DNA of 64,000 nt from Chryseolinea serpens. Lineage in GTDB: Bacteria; Bacteroidota; Bacteroidia; Cytophagales; Cyclobacteriaceae. The notes below the pieces were generated by a model. The model had not been told where the DNA came from and did no database searches. It was given only the letters and a program-made list of their open reading frames with translations. Location of the stretch: the NCBI RefSeq assembly GCF_900129725.1, contig NZ_FQWQ01000001.1, positions 3,224,001-3,288,000 on the forward strand, given 5' to 3'. Of this stretch, positions 8,766 to 18,574 are shown one piece after another. How positions within the stretch are numbered: the first letter of the stretch is position 1; each line of letters opens with the position of its first letter. Position numbers and translations under genes: made by a program.

Positions 8766-10079
8766 TCAAGGTCTGCCAACCCCTTGGACCTTCTGAATGA
8801 TCGCCTGGCCGACGCCTTCTCCCTGCTCTTGTCCATTCTCAATGGAATCCCTAAAATGAATTCCTCCATACAACCTCGAAACACCCGCTTCCGCTGCGGC
8901 CTGGCGGAAGGATCCAAAATTCCGGGCTGGCAATCCAAAATAAGCTTCACTGGTATCGGTAAACTTAAAGTTGTCGCCAAACAGGAACGTCAGTACGGAG
9001 GCAGAGGCTGCGGAGATCACGCTGTGGCCACTGGTGTTTTCGGGGAATGGTGGCGTTTGCAATAGCGGTCTCCAACTGGGGTCGATGGTTTTGTTGATCA
9101 CCGTTTCGGGTCGCACGCGATCGCTTTGATATTTGACATGCCAACAGCTGATAAAGGCGTCGTGCAGCGTGAGGGCGACGAGCGTGTGTGCCAGGACCGT
9201 CTTCTCGATCGATGCCGAAGAAGTGACACAGGCAATGCCTGTAATGCCCATCCAATGCCCACCCGGTGAGATCTTTTTGATTCCTATCGCCGCGTGGCCG
9301 GAATACTGAACAGCAAAGGGATTGCAATCCCAAAAGCCAGCGATCGCCCGTTGTTCGGCCGACATCTTTTTGGAGATCTCATAGACCTCATAGGTCAGTT
9401 TTCCAAAAGGTGAGTCTTTATCGGTCGAGAACTCCGCGGCGTTGCGTGAAGGGATCTGCTGAGCGGAGTCCAGGAAAAAGGGACGAATCGTTTGCCAATG
9501 CGGCTCCACGGCAGCCATGTATTCCGGAGGTGTAGGATACCAATGGCCGTCCTCCACGACAGGGCTATAACGCTTCAGCGTACTCAATTTCGAGTAGCCG
9601 TCTGTCCTTGAATAGTCCACCACCTGCGCGGCGACGGCGGTGGCGAAGGCTACATTTTCTTCCAGGCATTTTGCGGAAAAATGATACTTCTTCCTGAAGT
9701 CCTGAAGCAAGGTCGCTTGTGTTTGTTCCAAGAGATAACCCGAAGGCATCAATTGGCGGCCGACTTCAAGCATCGCATAGGCCGCAACAAAATCTTTTGA
9801 CACACAGGATGGAATGGGAACGCCCGAGAAGTCCGGACGAATTTTAAACCTGGAGGAAAGATCAAAGGGCTCGCGCTCAACCTGGTTCAACGCCTGATAG
9901 GCCCCCAGCATGCAATAGGCATAGAACCGGCTCGCCGCAGGCGGATTCACCACATCGTGTAACATTACCTCCGACAGCGAAAAAGCATATTTCACAAAGT
10001 CACTAGCCGGCGCTGATTTCTCCTTTGCACCAACGGCGCCAACGCAACACATCAACACAAACATGCACCAGGCTTTCAT
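8766..10079 (-). CDS. Vanadium-dependent haloperoxidase / PAP2-like exported protein
   Basis: 437 residues with a signal peptide (MKAWCMFVLMCCVGAVGA). The C-terminal half shows the vanadate/phosphate-binding signature: KYQSDRVRP (K-x6-RP, around residue 318), NTSGHSV (about 350-356) and SRLYGGIHFRD (about 401-411, with the catalytic His). In known families this signature defines vanadium haloperoxidases and type-2 acid phosphatases. The long helical N-terminus favours the haloperoxidase-like group. Its ATG lies 1 bp after the stop of the CRTAC1/VCBS gene, so translational coupling is likely. The pair recurs with SusC/SusD systems in Bacteroidota, but its substrate there is not established. 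Confidence 0.88.
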   Translation of the reverse strand: MKAWCMFVLMCCVGAVGAKEKSAPASDFVKYAFSLSEVMLHDVVNPPAASRFYAYCMLGAYQALNQVEREPFDLSSRFKIRPDFSGVPIPSCVSKDFVAAYAMLEVGRQLMPSGYLLEQTQATLLQDFRKKYHFSAKCLEENVAFATAVAAQVVDYSRTDGYSKLSTLKRYSPVVEDGHWYPTPPEYMAAVEPHWQTIRPFFLDSAQQIPSRNAAEFSTDKDSPFGKLTYEVYEISKKMSAEQRAIAGFWDCNPFAVQYSGHAAIGIKKISPGGHWMGITGIACVTSSASIEKTVLAHTLVALTLHDAFISCWHVKYQSDRVRPETVINKTIDPSWRPLLQTPPFPENTSGHSVISAASASVLTFLFGDNFKFTDTSEAYFGLPARNFGSFRQAAAEAGVSRLYGGIHFRDSIENGQEQGEGVGQAIIQKVQGVGRP

Positions 10080-10080
10080 C

Positions 10081-13000
10081 CTAATTTGTCTTTTTATAGG
10101 TTATCATTTCCTTGTTATTGATACCGGCCAAGAGATATTTCTGTCCGTTCACAGTGATCCACTTTAGCGACTTCACATCGCCGATTAGTGAAAGACCGGC
10201 AAGCTTCTGAGGAATATATTTGAAATGGTTTTGTCCGTCTCCCTGAAATAGTTGGCCGTAGTTTGCATCAATGGCTCCTAACCGAATGCGCATCGCGCTT
10301 TCATTGCCTCCGAGCAATATGTCAAGCTTTCCATCATCGTTATAATCCAACACCTCGATCGCGCCTATGGGCGCGAACTGCGCTTGTGACGGCAAAGCAT
10401 GTTTTACAAATTTTCCATTCACATTTTCCAGGAGCACGGTGCGAAGTTCATTGACCCGAAGCACGGTAGCCTGTCCGATCGCTGCTTCAGAAAAGAGCAT
10501 TCCGAGTTGTGCGTGAGCATAGCTTTCGAAGGAAGTGAATTTCTTTCTCAGGCTGTACACCTGATCCAGCAGTTCATCGCGTCCGGCGACAGGATACGAT
10601 TGATGTTGAATAAAATTGGTAAGGATCGGATCGATCGAACCGTTTTTATCAAAATCGGCGTAGGTCAATTCCAGCATCTCCGAATCAGAAGCCCTGAACT
10701 GCGAATTGAGACCGTGGTTGCCCGCGATCAAATCGACATCGCCGTCGTGGTCAAAATCACCTGCGGCGAGCTTGCTCCAGAGACCCATCTGTGGGCCATC
10801 CACAAATGCGCCGGCATCCTCTTCAAGACTTCTCCCCGCTTTGTTCAAAAATACTTTCACCGGCATAAACTCACCCACCGTGATCAGATCGGGATACCGG
10901 TCGTTGTTGAGATCCAACCATAAAGCATCCGTGATCATGCCGGCCTTTGCGATGGAAGAAAACGCAGCATCATCCATTTTGCTAAAATGTCCATGCCCGT
11001 CGTTCAGCAACAAATAGCTTTGAGGTGCCACCGGATATCTTCCCGGCACAATGCGTCCTCCAAGAAAAAGGTCAACATCTCCATCCAAATCAAAATCGGC
11101 TGCCCGGGCACAGGACTTCGAAGTATGTATGACAGGCAACGCATCGGGGCGTCGCGTGAAATTTCCTTGGCCGTCGTTGAAGTATATCCTGTCCTGGAGG
11201 ATGGGATCACTTGCGTTATAGTCATGAAAACCTCCGCTCACCACGTACAGATCCTGGTCGTTATCGTTGTCGGCGTCAAAGAAAATTGCGTCCACTTCCG
11301 TGTGCGTGTCATCTTGCGAAGAAGGAAATGAAAGTGATTCGTGGAAACGGCCTTCTTTGCTTTGGACAAATAGTTTCCCCGGCAGCAATTCGGATCCGCT
11401 TACAAAAACATCCACTAATCCATCTCCATTGATGTCGGCGGTGGCCATGGCCGGTCCACAGACTGACGGCATGGTCGATAACAAAGGCTGTCTTTTAAAA
11501 TCGTTTATCGGAAACTGCTGGTGTGCATAGGAAACCAGTGGTTCCGACCTTGTAAAAACTGTATTCGATTTTTCGGTGACCACCCGCTGTTTAACACCAT
11601 CATTTTCCCCGACCGTCAATACCTGATCGACCGCTATATCTTTGAGCAAACTCACCCTTCCCGACGGCCACTCCACTCGCACAGAATCGATTTTCTTTTC
11701 ATCCCCAAGACCAACATGTAGCGTTGTGGCAACGCTCGACTGATACCCGCGCACAGGCGACTGTTCAAAATACTGACTGCTCTTGCCGGCGTACACATAA
11801 ACCTTACTTCCTATTCCGAACGTATTTCCATTGGCACCCTCGAGCTTGACCTTCAGGAAGGATGAGGCTGGGTTCTTCTCCCGCAACACATTCTTGTACA
11901 GGAAGGCGGATTCGTTTTGATTGTTCACCACCAGATCCAGGTCCCCATCGTTGTCAAGATCGCCAAAGGCCGCCCCATTCGAAAAGGACTTCTTTTCAAA
12001 ACCCCAGACAAGACTTTGATCGGAAAACGTCAGGTCCCCGTTGTTCCGAAACATATAGTTATGAAGTGGCGTGGAACTCATCATGCTGGCCAACTCCAAG
12101 GTATCGGGTTTTTCTCCTGCAACTGCTTTCTTGAAATAATAGTCGCCCTTGTACTTCAAAAAATCACGCTGCGTATAATCCCGAAAATATCCATTGGTGA
12201 CAAAGAGGTCTTTCCAACCGTCATTGTCATAATCTGCAAACAGTGGCGCCCAACTCCAATCCGTGTTGGAAATACCCGAGAATTGACCAATCTCGCTGAA
12301 GGTTCCATTGCCATTGCTCAAATGAAGCATGTTGCGCATATACTGATGATAAAAACCTTCCTTCACCGACAACGCATAGTGCTCATAATTATCGGGGCCG
12401 TAGAGCAACTTCTGCCGGTAGTTATCCTCCGGCAACATGTCCAGCGTATAAATATCCGGCCATGCATCATTGTTGATATCACTTACATCAACTCCCATGG
12501 AGAAATGGGAAATGTGTCGTAAGTATTCGGGTAGCTTGTCTTCAAATGTCCCGTCTCCTTTGTTGATATAGAGATAGTCGGGTTCGATGTAGTCGTTTGA
12601 AACATACAGGTCCGGCCAGCCATCTTTGTTGATATCCGACACGGCGATGCCGAGTCCGAAACCCAATGCGTTTGACAAAATGCCTGCCTGCGTCGTCACA
12701 TCCGTGAAGTGACCATTATCATTCCGGAATAACTTATCCCCTGCATAGGGATGCACAGTGGTCCTTGCGCTTTTAAACTCAAGGTCACGGATAACCTTGA
12801 CGTTCGTAGCCAGCAAAAAGACATCCAGGTCTCCGTCTTTGTCATAATCAAAAAATGCCGCTTGCGTGGAATACGAGGGATCGTCCAGATTCATTTCCTT
12901 AGCTTTGTCTATGAAGGTCAGATTGCCTTGATTGATAAAGAAATGATTTCTTCGATCGTCAATATTTTCTTTTCCAGAGCGACACACATAAATATCCAGC

Positions 13001-13371
13001 AGGCCATCGGCGTTGATATCGACCATGCTGACGCCGGTTTTCCAACCGGTGCTGGCCGTTACGCCGGCTGACGAGGTGATGTCTTTAAACTTAAAATTTC
13101 CAAGGTTGAGATACAGCTTGTTGCTGCCGGCATTGGCGATCAGGTATAGATCATCCAATCCATCATTGTTAATATCACCAATGGCAACGCCACCGCCATT
13201 GTAGATGTTTTCATAGGTGAGGGCATTGGTGCGGGCGGTTTCCTTTATGATATTCTTAAACGCCACACCGCTGCGTGTAGGTGGCACTAATTCGAACAAC
13301 GGTTCTTGCTGGGCCTGAACGGAATGCACGGCAACTATACAAACGACGCCTATATACACCACCAACTTCAT
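10081..13371 (-). CDS. CRTAC1-like VCBS/FG-GAP repeat protein with ASPIC/UnbV domain
   Basis: 1096 residues from ATG 13371, which begins a clean signal peptide (MKLVVYIGVVCIVAVHSVQA). It carries many FG-GAP/VCBS calcium-binding blade motifs of the form GDINNDGLDDLYL, DYDKDGDLDVFLL, DINKDGWPDLYVSN and DFDHDGDVDLIAGN. An ASPIC/UnbV-type segment lies near residues 560-620 (GIGSKVYVYAGKSSQYF; SVRVEWPSGRV). The protein is probably an integrin-alpha-like propeller at the cell surface or in the periplasm. It is coupled to the downstream haloperoxidase gene and sits behind SusC/SusD. A strong terminator separates it from susD, so it may be expressed at a lower level or from its own promoter. Confidence 0.9.
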   Translation of the reverse strand: MKLVVYIGVVCIVAVHSVQAQQEPLFELVPPTRSGVAFKNIIKETARTNALTYENIYNGGGVAIGDINNDGLDDLYLIANAGSNKLYLNLGNFKFKDITSSAGVTASTGWKTGVSMVDINADGLLDIYVCRSGKENIDDRRNHFFINQGNLTFIDKAKEMNLDDPSYSTQAAFFDYDKDGDLDVFLLATNVKVIRDLEFKSARTTVHPYAGDKLFRNDNGHFTDVTTQAGILSNALGFGLGIAVSDINKDGWPDLYVSNDYIEPDYLYINKGDGTFEDKLPEYLRHISHFSMGVDVSDINNDAWPDIYTLDMLPEDNYRQKLLYGPDNYEHYALSVKEGFYHQYMRNMLHLSNGNGTFSEIGQFSGISNTDWSWAPLFADYDNDGWKDLFVTNGYFRDYTQRDFLKYKGDYYFKKAVAGEKPDTLELASMMSSTPLHNYMFRNNGDLTFSDQSLVWGFEKKSFSNGAAFGDLDNDGDLDLVVNNQNESAFLYKNVLREKNPASSFLKVKLEGANGNTFGIGSKVYVYAGKSSQYFEQSPVRGYQSSVATTLHVGLGDEKKIDSVRVEWPSGRVSLLKDIAVDQVLTVGENDGVKQRVVTEKSNTVFTRSEPLVSYAHQQFPINDFKRQPLLSTMPSVCGPAMATADINGDGLVDVFVSGSELLPGKLFVQSKEGRFHESLSFPSSQDDTHTEVDAIFFDADNDNDQDLYVVSGGFHDYNASDPILQDRIYFNDGQGNFTRRPDALPVIHTSKSCARAADFDLDGDVDLFLGGRIVPGRYPVAPQSYLLLNDGHGHFSKMDDAAFSSIAKAGMITDALWLDLNNDRYPDLITVGEFMPVKVFLNKAGRSLEEDAGAFVDGPQMGLWSKLAAGDFDHDGDVDLIAGNHGLNSQFRASDSEMLELTYADFDKNGSIDPILTNFIQHQSYPVAGRDELLDQVYSLRKKFTSFESYAHAQLGMLFSEAAIGQATVLRVNELRTVLLENVNGKFVKHALPSQAQFAPIGAIEVLDYNDDGKLDILLGGNESAMRIRLGAIDANYGQLFQGDGQNHFKYIPQKLAGLSLIGDVKSLKWITVNGQKYLLAGINNKEMITYKKTN

Positions 13372-13438
13372 GGCGCGCAAAAAAAATCTCAAGCCCAAAC
13401 TCATTTCCCCAAATAAAACCAGTGTCAAAAAAAGATAT

Positions 13439-13470
13439 AAAAAAAGATGGGCAGGATAACCTGCCCATCT
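13439..13470 (-). terminator. Rho-independent terminator between susD and the CRTAC1 gene
   Basis: On the minus strand an 11-bp perfect stem (AGATGGGCAGG / CCTGCCCATCT, loop TTAT) runs straight into seven T residues. It starts about 15 nt after the susD stop and lies about 68 nt before the CRTAC1 start. It should end most SusC/SusD transcripts or set a stepped expression ratio. Confidence 0.85.
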
Positions 13471-13484
13471 CGGAGGAAAATTTC

Positions 13485-15107
13485 TTATTTATCCCACCAA
13501 ACTTTTGCGCTCCAGGCGTCTTGTCCACCTTCGAGGCGACCAACCGCCGCCTTGTAACTGGCAGGGTTAAGCGTGGATTCTGTCGTGGGGTATGGCTGAC
13601 GGCGAGGAATAACGCCGTTCGAAAAATTACCAGATGCCACTATCGGCGTCAGCACGGGATATCCCGAACGTTTCCAGTTGTTCCAAGCTTCGGTGAAGTT
13701 CATCAGCGCGCCACTGGTTGCCCAGTACTGCTCATTGATCATCTTCAGCGATGCGTCCGTTGAGCTTGTGTTCAACGGATTGGCTGCTGCATAATCAGCG
13801 GCATCAACCGGATCAATCACGGCAGCGGTACCAAATGGTGCAAGCGACAGAACGCCCCCTTTCACACCGTTGCTATAGTGTTCAGTAGCCGTGCCTCCGA
13901 CGCTGTATCCTCTCACCGCAGCCTCGGCCAACAATAATTCAGTCTGCGCATAGGTAACGATGAACACAGGAGCATTGAAGTTACCAAAGAGCGCCGTTTT
14001 AGGACGTGAGTACTTCCCGATCGGTGTTGCATCAGCACCCGTTCCGGTGCCACCGGGATATCCTGGAGAGTGCGTAATGTCTGTAGCGCCTCCGTTCAAA
14101 TCATATCCGTTCGGAAGTCCTAACTGAACACTCGGATCGGAATTTCCAGCTTTCGTAGCATCCTGGTTGTTGGCCAGTCCGTCTTGGGGCACTTCGGCAA
14201 TAACACCCAGGCGCGGGTCGTTCGTACTGCTGAGGTAGTCGATCAACGTCTTGCTCCAGCGCACCTGGTAGTAGTCGGCAGCGGTCATGAGGGCTGCAGT
14301 ATAGTTGTTGTGGTAACCGTTAGGATTGTCGGGGATGACATAGGCGTCATCGGCGGCACTTCCAAACGTTCCACCTGCCGCGGCCTTCTCGGCATACGTT
14401 TTTGCTGTAGCGGCATCTGCTTTGGTAAGGCGCATGGCGATGCGCAGCATCAGCGAGTAACCAAATTTCTTCCATTGGGCAACGTCGCCTTTGTAGGGAA
14501 GAATGTCCGATGACGGTTTTGCTTTTGCGGCATCCATCGAAGTCAGGGCACCATCCAGGTCGGCCAACAGCGATTTGTAGAGTTGATCCTGCGTATCGTA
14601 ATCTGGCAAGGTCACATTACTGCTCGCCATCCATGCCTGCGAATAAGGCGCATCGCCGTAAACATCGGTAATATAATGTGCCGCCAGCACGCGGATGATA
14701 CGGGCCGCCGCATTGAGGTTCACTTTTTCCGGATCTGCGTCCGTGTTCTTTATCGCTTCGCTCGCGAGGGCGCCCGAACGATAGCACTGGTTCCAACTGG
14801 AAGCCTGGTACGAATTGGTGTTGCTGGACGGTACATACTTGTCCATGTTGGTATAGTAGTTCGCACCTCCTGATGTGGTGGAAGCCAACAGCTGCACCCA
14901 ACCGCTCTGGAACAAAACCGGACCATTATATCCGGTGATCGCGTCTGCATACGTCCATTCTGCATTAGAGAGAAAATAGTTCGCGTCAAAGTTACTCGGC
15001 GTTGCCTTGGTCGGATCCGTGTTGATCGATTCGAAGTCGCTGGTGCAACCTACCATGATCGCGGTGATCAAGACCAGTCGGGATATGATTGAAAATGTTC
15101 TTTTCAT
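13485..15107 (-). CDS. SusD/RagB-like nutrient-binding outer-membrane lipoprotein
   Basis: About 540 residues starting at ATG 15107 (MKRTFSIISRLVLITAIMVG, with the lipobox Cys directly after). An upstream in-frame ATG at 15143 would bury the signal peptide. The helical TPR-like SusD fold is suggested by ASSWNQCYRSGALASEAIKN, ARIIRVLAAHYITDVYGDAP and the C-terminal EAWNNWKRSGYPVLTPI. This marks the SusD-like_2/SusD_RagB group. SusD proteins sit on the cell surface and cap the SusC channel, capturing oligosaccharide or peptide ligands. The gene starts 45 bp after the SusC stop in the same operon. Confidence 0.93.
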   Translation of the reverse strand: MKRTFSIISRLVLITAIMVGCTSDFESINTDPTKATPSNFDANYFLSNAEWTYADAITGYNGPVLFQSGWVQLLASTTSGGANYYTNMDKYVPSSNTNSYQASSWNQCYRSGALASEAIKNTDADPEKVNLNAAARIIRVLAAHYITDVYGDAPYSQAWMASSNVTLPDYDTQDQLYKSLLADLDGALTSMDAAKAKPSSDILPYKGDVAQWKKFGYSLMLRIAMRLTKADAATAKTYAEKAAAGGTFGSAADDAYVIPDNPNGYHNNYTAALMTAADYYQVRWSKTLIDYLSSTNDPRLGVIAEVPQDGLANNQDATKAGNSDPSVQLGLPNGYDLNGGATDITHSPGYPGGTGTGADATPIGKYSRPKTALFGNFNAPVFIVTYAQTELLLAEAAVRGYSVGGTATEHYSNGVKGGVLSLAPFGTAAVIDPVDAADYAAANPLNTSSTDASLKMINEQYWATSGALMNFTEAWNNWKRSGYPVLTPIVASGNFSNGVIPRRQPYPTTESTLNPASYKAAVGRLEGGQDAWSAKVWWDK

Positions 15108-15152
15108 TTGAATAGTTTTTTTATGTCTCATACTAAACATCATGTCGGTTGC

Positions 15153-18100
15153 TTATTTAAACTTCACATTCAGATTGAAACCGTATGAGCGTGTCGACGG
15201 CAAACTGGTGCCTTCTATTCCGTAGTATCTCACGTTTGAAGAGAAGCTGGCTTCCGGATCGATATTTTTAGCCTTGCGCATGAGAATGGCGAGGTTCCGT
15301 CCCACCAGTGAAATTTGTACCGAGCGAATCAAAGGAAAATTCGCGAATACAGCAGACGGCACGGTGTAACCCAAGGTGAACTGACGGAATTTGATGAAGT
15401 CTCCGTCCACCACACTGGTAGAGGTGATCTTCTGTGACACGGCGCGATAGTAGTCTTGAGGGGTAGCGGTAGTGGTATTCTTCGTTCCGTCCGCCAACAC
15501 ACCCGTAGTGATACCTTCTTGTCTGCCTTCCAGCGTCTTCTTGTTCAAACCTCTCAGGATAGAGTAGTACTCGGTTGCCGACAACACCTTGTTGCCAAAG
15601 TTGTAATCGATCAGGAATGAAGCGCTGAAGTTTTTGTAGCTGAAGTCGTTGGTGAGGCCACCAAATACTTTAGGAAGTACCTGTCCCATCTGGACCAGGT
15701 CACCTTGAACGGGCAGCCCTGAAGCATCAACAATGATTTCTCCGCTGGCATTTCGCTTGTAGTCATAGGCCATGATCTGAGGACCTGACGCACCTTTAAC
15801 GTAAGCGGTAATCGCATTACCGAGCGTTCCGCGGTTGGAGCCCAGGTTTTGATTTCTGCCATCCGCATCGGTTTGCAGGATGGTGTTCTTCACGGTGGTG
15901 ATGTTAAAGGTAACATTCCAGGTAAACTGCGGCGTCCGCACGGGACTACCGGTCAACAACACTTCAAGACCCGTGTTCTGCGTAGAACCCGTGCCCACAA
16001 ATCCTGTGGTGAATCCTGTAGCAGCGCTATAGGTGGCAGGCATGATCTCGTTATGGGACTTTCTGTTGTACCAGGCAAGATCAAGTCCCAACCGGTTCTC
16101 GAAGAATTTCAATTCAAGACCCAACTCAACTTCGGTCAGCGTGAAAGGCTTCAGCAAACCGTTGGGTTGCTCAGTGGGAGTGGCACCCATAGGGTTTCCA
16201 CGAAGCGGACTATTCAATGAATAATACAATTGTGTCTTGTACGGATCGCCCGCCTCGCCGCTGGTTTGTGCCCAGGAAGCGCGGAACTTACCCAAGCTCA
16301 TGCTGGGAAGGTCTGTGAGTTCGGAGAAAATAAAGCTGGAAGAAACGGAAGGAGTAAATATCGTATTGTTATTGGTCGGCAGCGTTGAATAAGCATCGTA
16401 GCGACCGGTTGTGCTCAGCGTGAGGAGGTGCTTATAGGCCAGGTCAATAGAATAGTATGCCGAGTTAACGCGCTTCTTGGTGAACTTATAGTTATCGCCG
16501 GGATTGGTGTTCACCGTGTACACGTTGCTTAGTGTATACAGGTAGGGCAGGATAAAGGTACTACCCGCTACGCGCTGATATTCATACTGATTTGCTCTGG
16601 AGTTTGCACCGATCAACGCATCCAGGCTGAAATCTGTCGACAACTCTTTCGATACACCGATCAACCCGTCGATGTTGGCCTCCGTGGTTTGGGCCGAAGA
16701 TTGTTCCTGCAGGTTTCCACGGAAGTTTCCTTGCGGGGCTGTGGTGTAGGCAGTTCCCCAGGGCTCGACCTTAAATACCCCGTCGTTCAGTTGATCGTAG
16801 CCGACGCGACCTTGAGCGTATAACCACTTCGTAATGTCATACCGTGCCGAAACCGCCGTAATCAAGCGCTTGCGGCTGAGGTTGTTGACGTACTGGTTAA
16901 CCACAAACCAAGGATTGGTAACATATTCGTCGTCGCCGAAGCGTGTCTCAACACCCGTGGTGGTGTTGTAGCCCGGGTTAAGGATGTTTTCGTCGATGTT
17001 GGTCGCCAGGAACAATCCGTTGTTGGGGTTCATGGGACCGTCGCTCAATTGAGGACGATTCTTGGACCGCTCGTCGATGTAGTTGGCCATCACATTCACC
17101 TTCAGCTTGGAGGTGATGTTTTGTTCGATGTTCAGGTTGATCGTCTTGCGACCAATCCCGCTGTTGCGCACGATGGAGTTGTTGTCCAGGTTAGCCATCG
17201 ACAAACGGAACGAGCCGTTCTCGCCACCCTTTGAAACGGAAACGGTGTTAGTGAACGAAGAGCCCGTTCTGTAGAAATGTTTGATGTTGTCCTTTTGCGC
17301 GGAGTAAGCATACGAGTTGCCGTCGTACTGGATCGCCTGCGTGCCGTCGAGCTTCGCGCCCCAACTCATACGCGACGTGGCTTGTGCTTCCAGGGCCGTT
17401 GCTGGCTTGACGCCGTTGAGGCCTTGTCCGTATTCATACTGGAAGTCAGTATAGTTTATGGCTTTGTCAGCCATATAGTTCATGTTGTACTCAACGGAAA
17501 AGTCGCCTTTTTTCCCTTTTTTGGTGGTGATAAGAATCACGCCGTTCGTGGCACGCGTACCGTAAAGTGCGGATGCGGATTGTCCTTTTAGTACCGTCAT
17601 GCTTTCGATATCGTCGGGGTTCAGGTTACCAATACCATCCCCGTTGTCCGATCCACCCCACTCGCCGGCACTACCGCGCTGTGTGTTGTCCATCGGTACA
17701 CCGTTGATAACAAAGAGCGGCGAACCGTTATTGTTCATGGCGGGCATACCGCGCAACAGGATGCGGGCTGTACCGCCGGGACCACCGCTGGTTCCCTTCA
17801 CGTTCAAACCGGCAACACGGCCGCTCAACGACAGGGCCACGTTGTTCTCACGCGCCTTGTTCATTTGCTCGCCGTCCACTTTGGTCACGGAGTATCCCAA
17901 TGTCCGGGTCTCTTTCGAAATGCCCAGGGCGGTGACAACGACTTCGCCAAGCTCTTTAATATCTTCAGTGAGCGCAACACTTACTGTGGTCCGGCTCCCT
18001 ACTGCGACCTCCTGCGTTTCGAAGCCAATAAAGGAAAACACGAGTGTGCCCGTCCCTACGTCGGAACCGCTAAGTGTATAGTCTCCATCAGCATTGGTGG

Positions 18101-18257
18101 TCGTACCTACCGTTGTACCCTTCACCACTACCGATACACCCGGAATGGCTGCACCATCGGAAGCGGAGGTCACTTTTCCTGTCACTGTTTGTGCGGAGAC
18201 ATATCCGCACAGCAGCATTGCCAAAGGCAATAATAGGATTCGTATTTTTTTCATCAT
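15153..18257 (-). CDS. SusC/RagA-family TonB-linked outer-membrane protein
   Basis: 1034 residues: signal peptide (MKKIRILLLPLAMLLCGYVS), CarboxypepD_reg-like domain (TVTGKVTSASDGAAIPGVSV), SusC signature and TonB-box region (KELGEVVVTALGISKETRTL), plug (NNVALSLSGRVAGLNVKGTS; LFVINGVPMDN; LNPDDIESMTVLKGQSASAL) and a full-length barrel ending VKFK. There is no STN domain, unlike the second SusC at 20885. It is first in the leftward operon. About 90 bp upstream lies a promoter-like element shared with the FecR, GH92 and GH18 genes, which suggests ECF control despite the missing STN. Confidence 0.95.
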   Translation of the reverse strand: MMKKIRILLLPLAMLLCGYVSAQTVTGKVTSASDGAAIPGVSVVVKGTTVGTTTNADGDYTLSGSDVGTGTLVFSFIGFETQEVAVGSRTTVSVALTEDIKELGEVVVTALGISKETRTLGYSVTKVDGEQMNKARENNVALSLSGRVAGLNVKGTSGGPGGTARILLRGMPAMNNNGSPLFVINGVPMDNTQRGSAGEWGGSDNGDGIGNLNPDDIESMTVLKGQSASALYGTRATNGVILITTKKGKKGDFSVEYNMNYMADKAINYTDFQYEYGQGLNGVKPATALEAQATSRMSWGAKLDGTQAIQYDGNSYAYSAQKDNIKHFYRTGSSFTNTVSVSKGGENGSFRLSMANLDNNSIVRNSGIGRKTINLNIEQNITSKLKVNVMANYIDERSKNRPQLSDGPMNPNNGLFLATNIDENILNPGYNTTTGVETRFGDDEYVTNPWFVVNQYVNNLSRKRLITAVSARYDITKWLYAQGRVGYDQLNDGVFKVEPWGTAYTTAPQGNFRGNLQEQSSAQTTEANIDGLIGVSKELSTDFSLDALIGANSRANQYEYQRVAGSTFILPYLYTLSNVYTVNTNPGDNYKFTKKRVNSAYYSIDLAYKHLLTLSTTGRYDAYSTLPTNNNTIFTPSVSSSFIFSELTDLPSMSLGKFRASWAQTSGEAGDPYKTQLYYSLNSPLRGNPMGATPTEQPNGLLKPFTLTEVELGLELKFFENRLGLDLAWYNRKSHNEIMPATYSAATGFTTGFVGTGSTQNTGLEVLLTGSPVRTPQFTWNVTFNITTVKNTILQTDADGRNQNLGSNRGTLGNAITAYVKGASGPQIMAYDYKRNASGEIIVDASGLPVQGDLVQMGQVLPKVFGGLTNDFSYKNFSASFLIDYNFGNKVLSATEYYSILRGLNKKTLEGRQEGITTGVLADGTKNTTTATPQDYYRAVSQKITSTSVVDGDFIKFRQFTLGYTVPSAVFANFPLIRSVQISLVGRNLAILMRKAKNIDPEASFSSNVRYYGIEGTSLPSTRSYGFNLNVKFK

Positions 18258-18574
18258 AGGCTGTTTTAAAAAAGTTAAGTGATTAGTTTAGACTAACTTA
18301 GGTCAGCTCCCGTTGTTGAGCGCAGACCCTCGTTACGGTTTAGATCGTTTCACAAGAGCCAAACACACAGAGCCCGATGAAATTATTTTTGTGAATACCA
18401 AAAGACACGGCACACGGAGACAAAAATTCGGCTATAAGGCGGAAAAAAGAGGTTCAAGAGCGATGGAAAAAAGAAAGGCAAGGCACCCTGTAAAAGAGGA
18501 CGCACCTCCTATATAAGGAGGAATTCGCGCGACAAGCGATTTCAATTGTCAGCGGCCGGTTGAAATCCCTTTTG
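18258..18574. other. Intergenic region between susC and ECF sigma gene
   Basis: This 317-bp gap holds the shared ECF promoter-like motif for the leftward SusC operon (18342-18369). It also holds a purine-rich, poorly conserved-looking stretch around 18400-18500 that lies downstream of the sigma gene. A 67-codon open frame on the plus strand is Lys/Arg-rich and not convincing. Confidence 0.5.
18342..18369 (-). promoter_or_regulatory. Candidate ECF sigma promoter for leftward SusC operon
   Basis: Minus strand: TGTGTGT (18369-18363), then a 15-nt spacer, then CGATCT (18347-18342). The same TGTGTGT-N15/16-CGA pattern lies upstream of FecR, GH92 and GH18 on the other strand. The site is about 85 nt before the SusC ATG, a normal leader length. 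Confidence 0.6.

Noticed and set aside
9184-9211. Another GTGTGT-N16-CGA match
   Set aside because: It lies inside the haloperoxidase gene, antisense to it, lacks the full TGTGTGT and faces no gene start. Treated as chance.
11917-12522. 201-codon open frame opposite the CRTAC1 gene
   Set aside because: It is antisense to well-conserved FG-GAP repeats and shows only isoleucine/valine-rich reverse translations of them.
18313-18516. 67-codon plus-strand frame
   Set aside because: Very Lys/Arg-rich and overlaps the candidate promoter of the SusC operon; no homology recognised.
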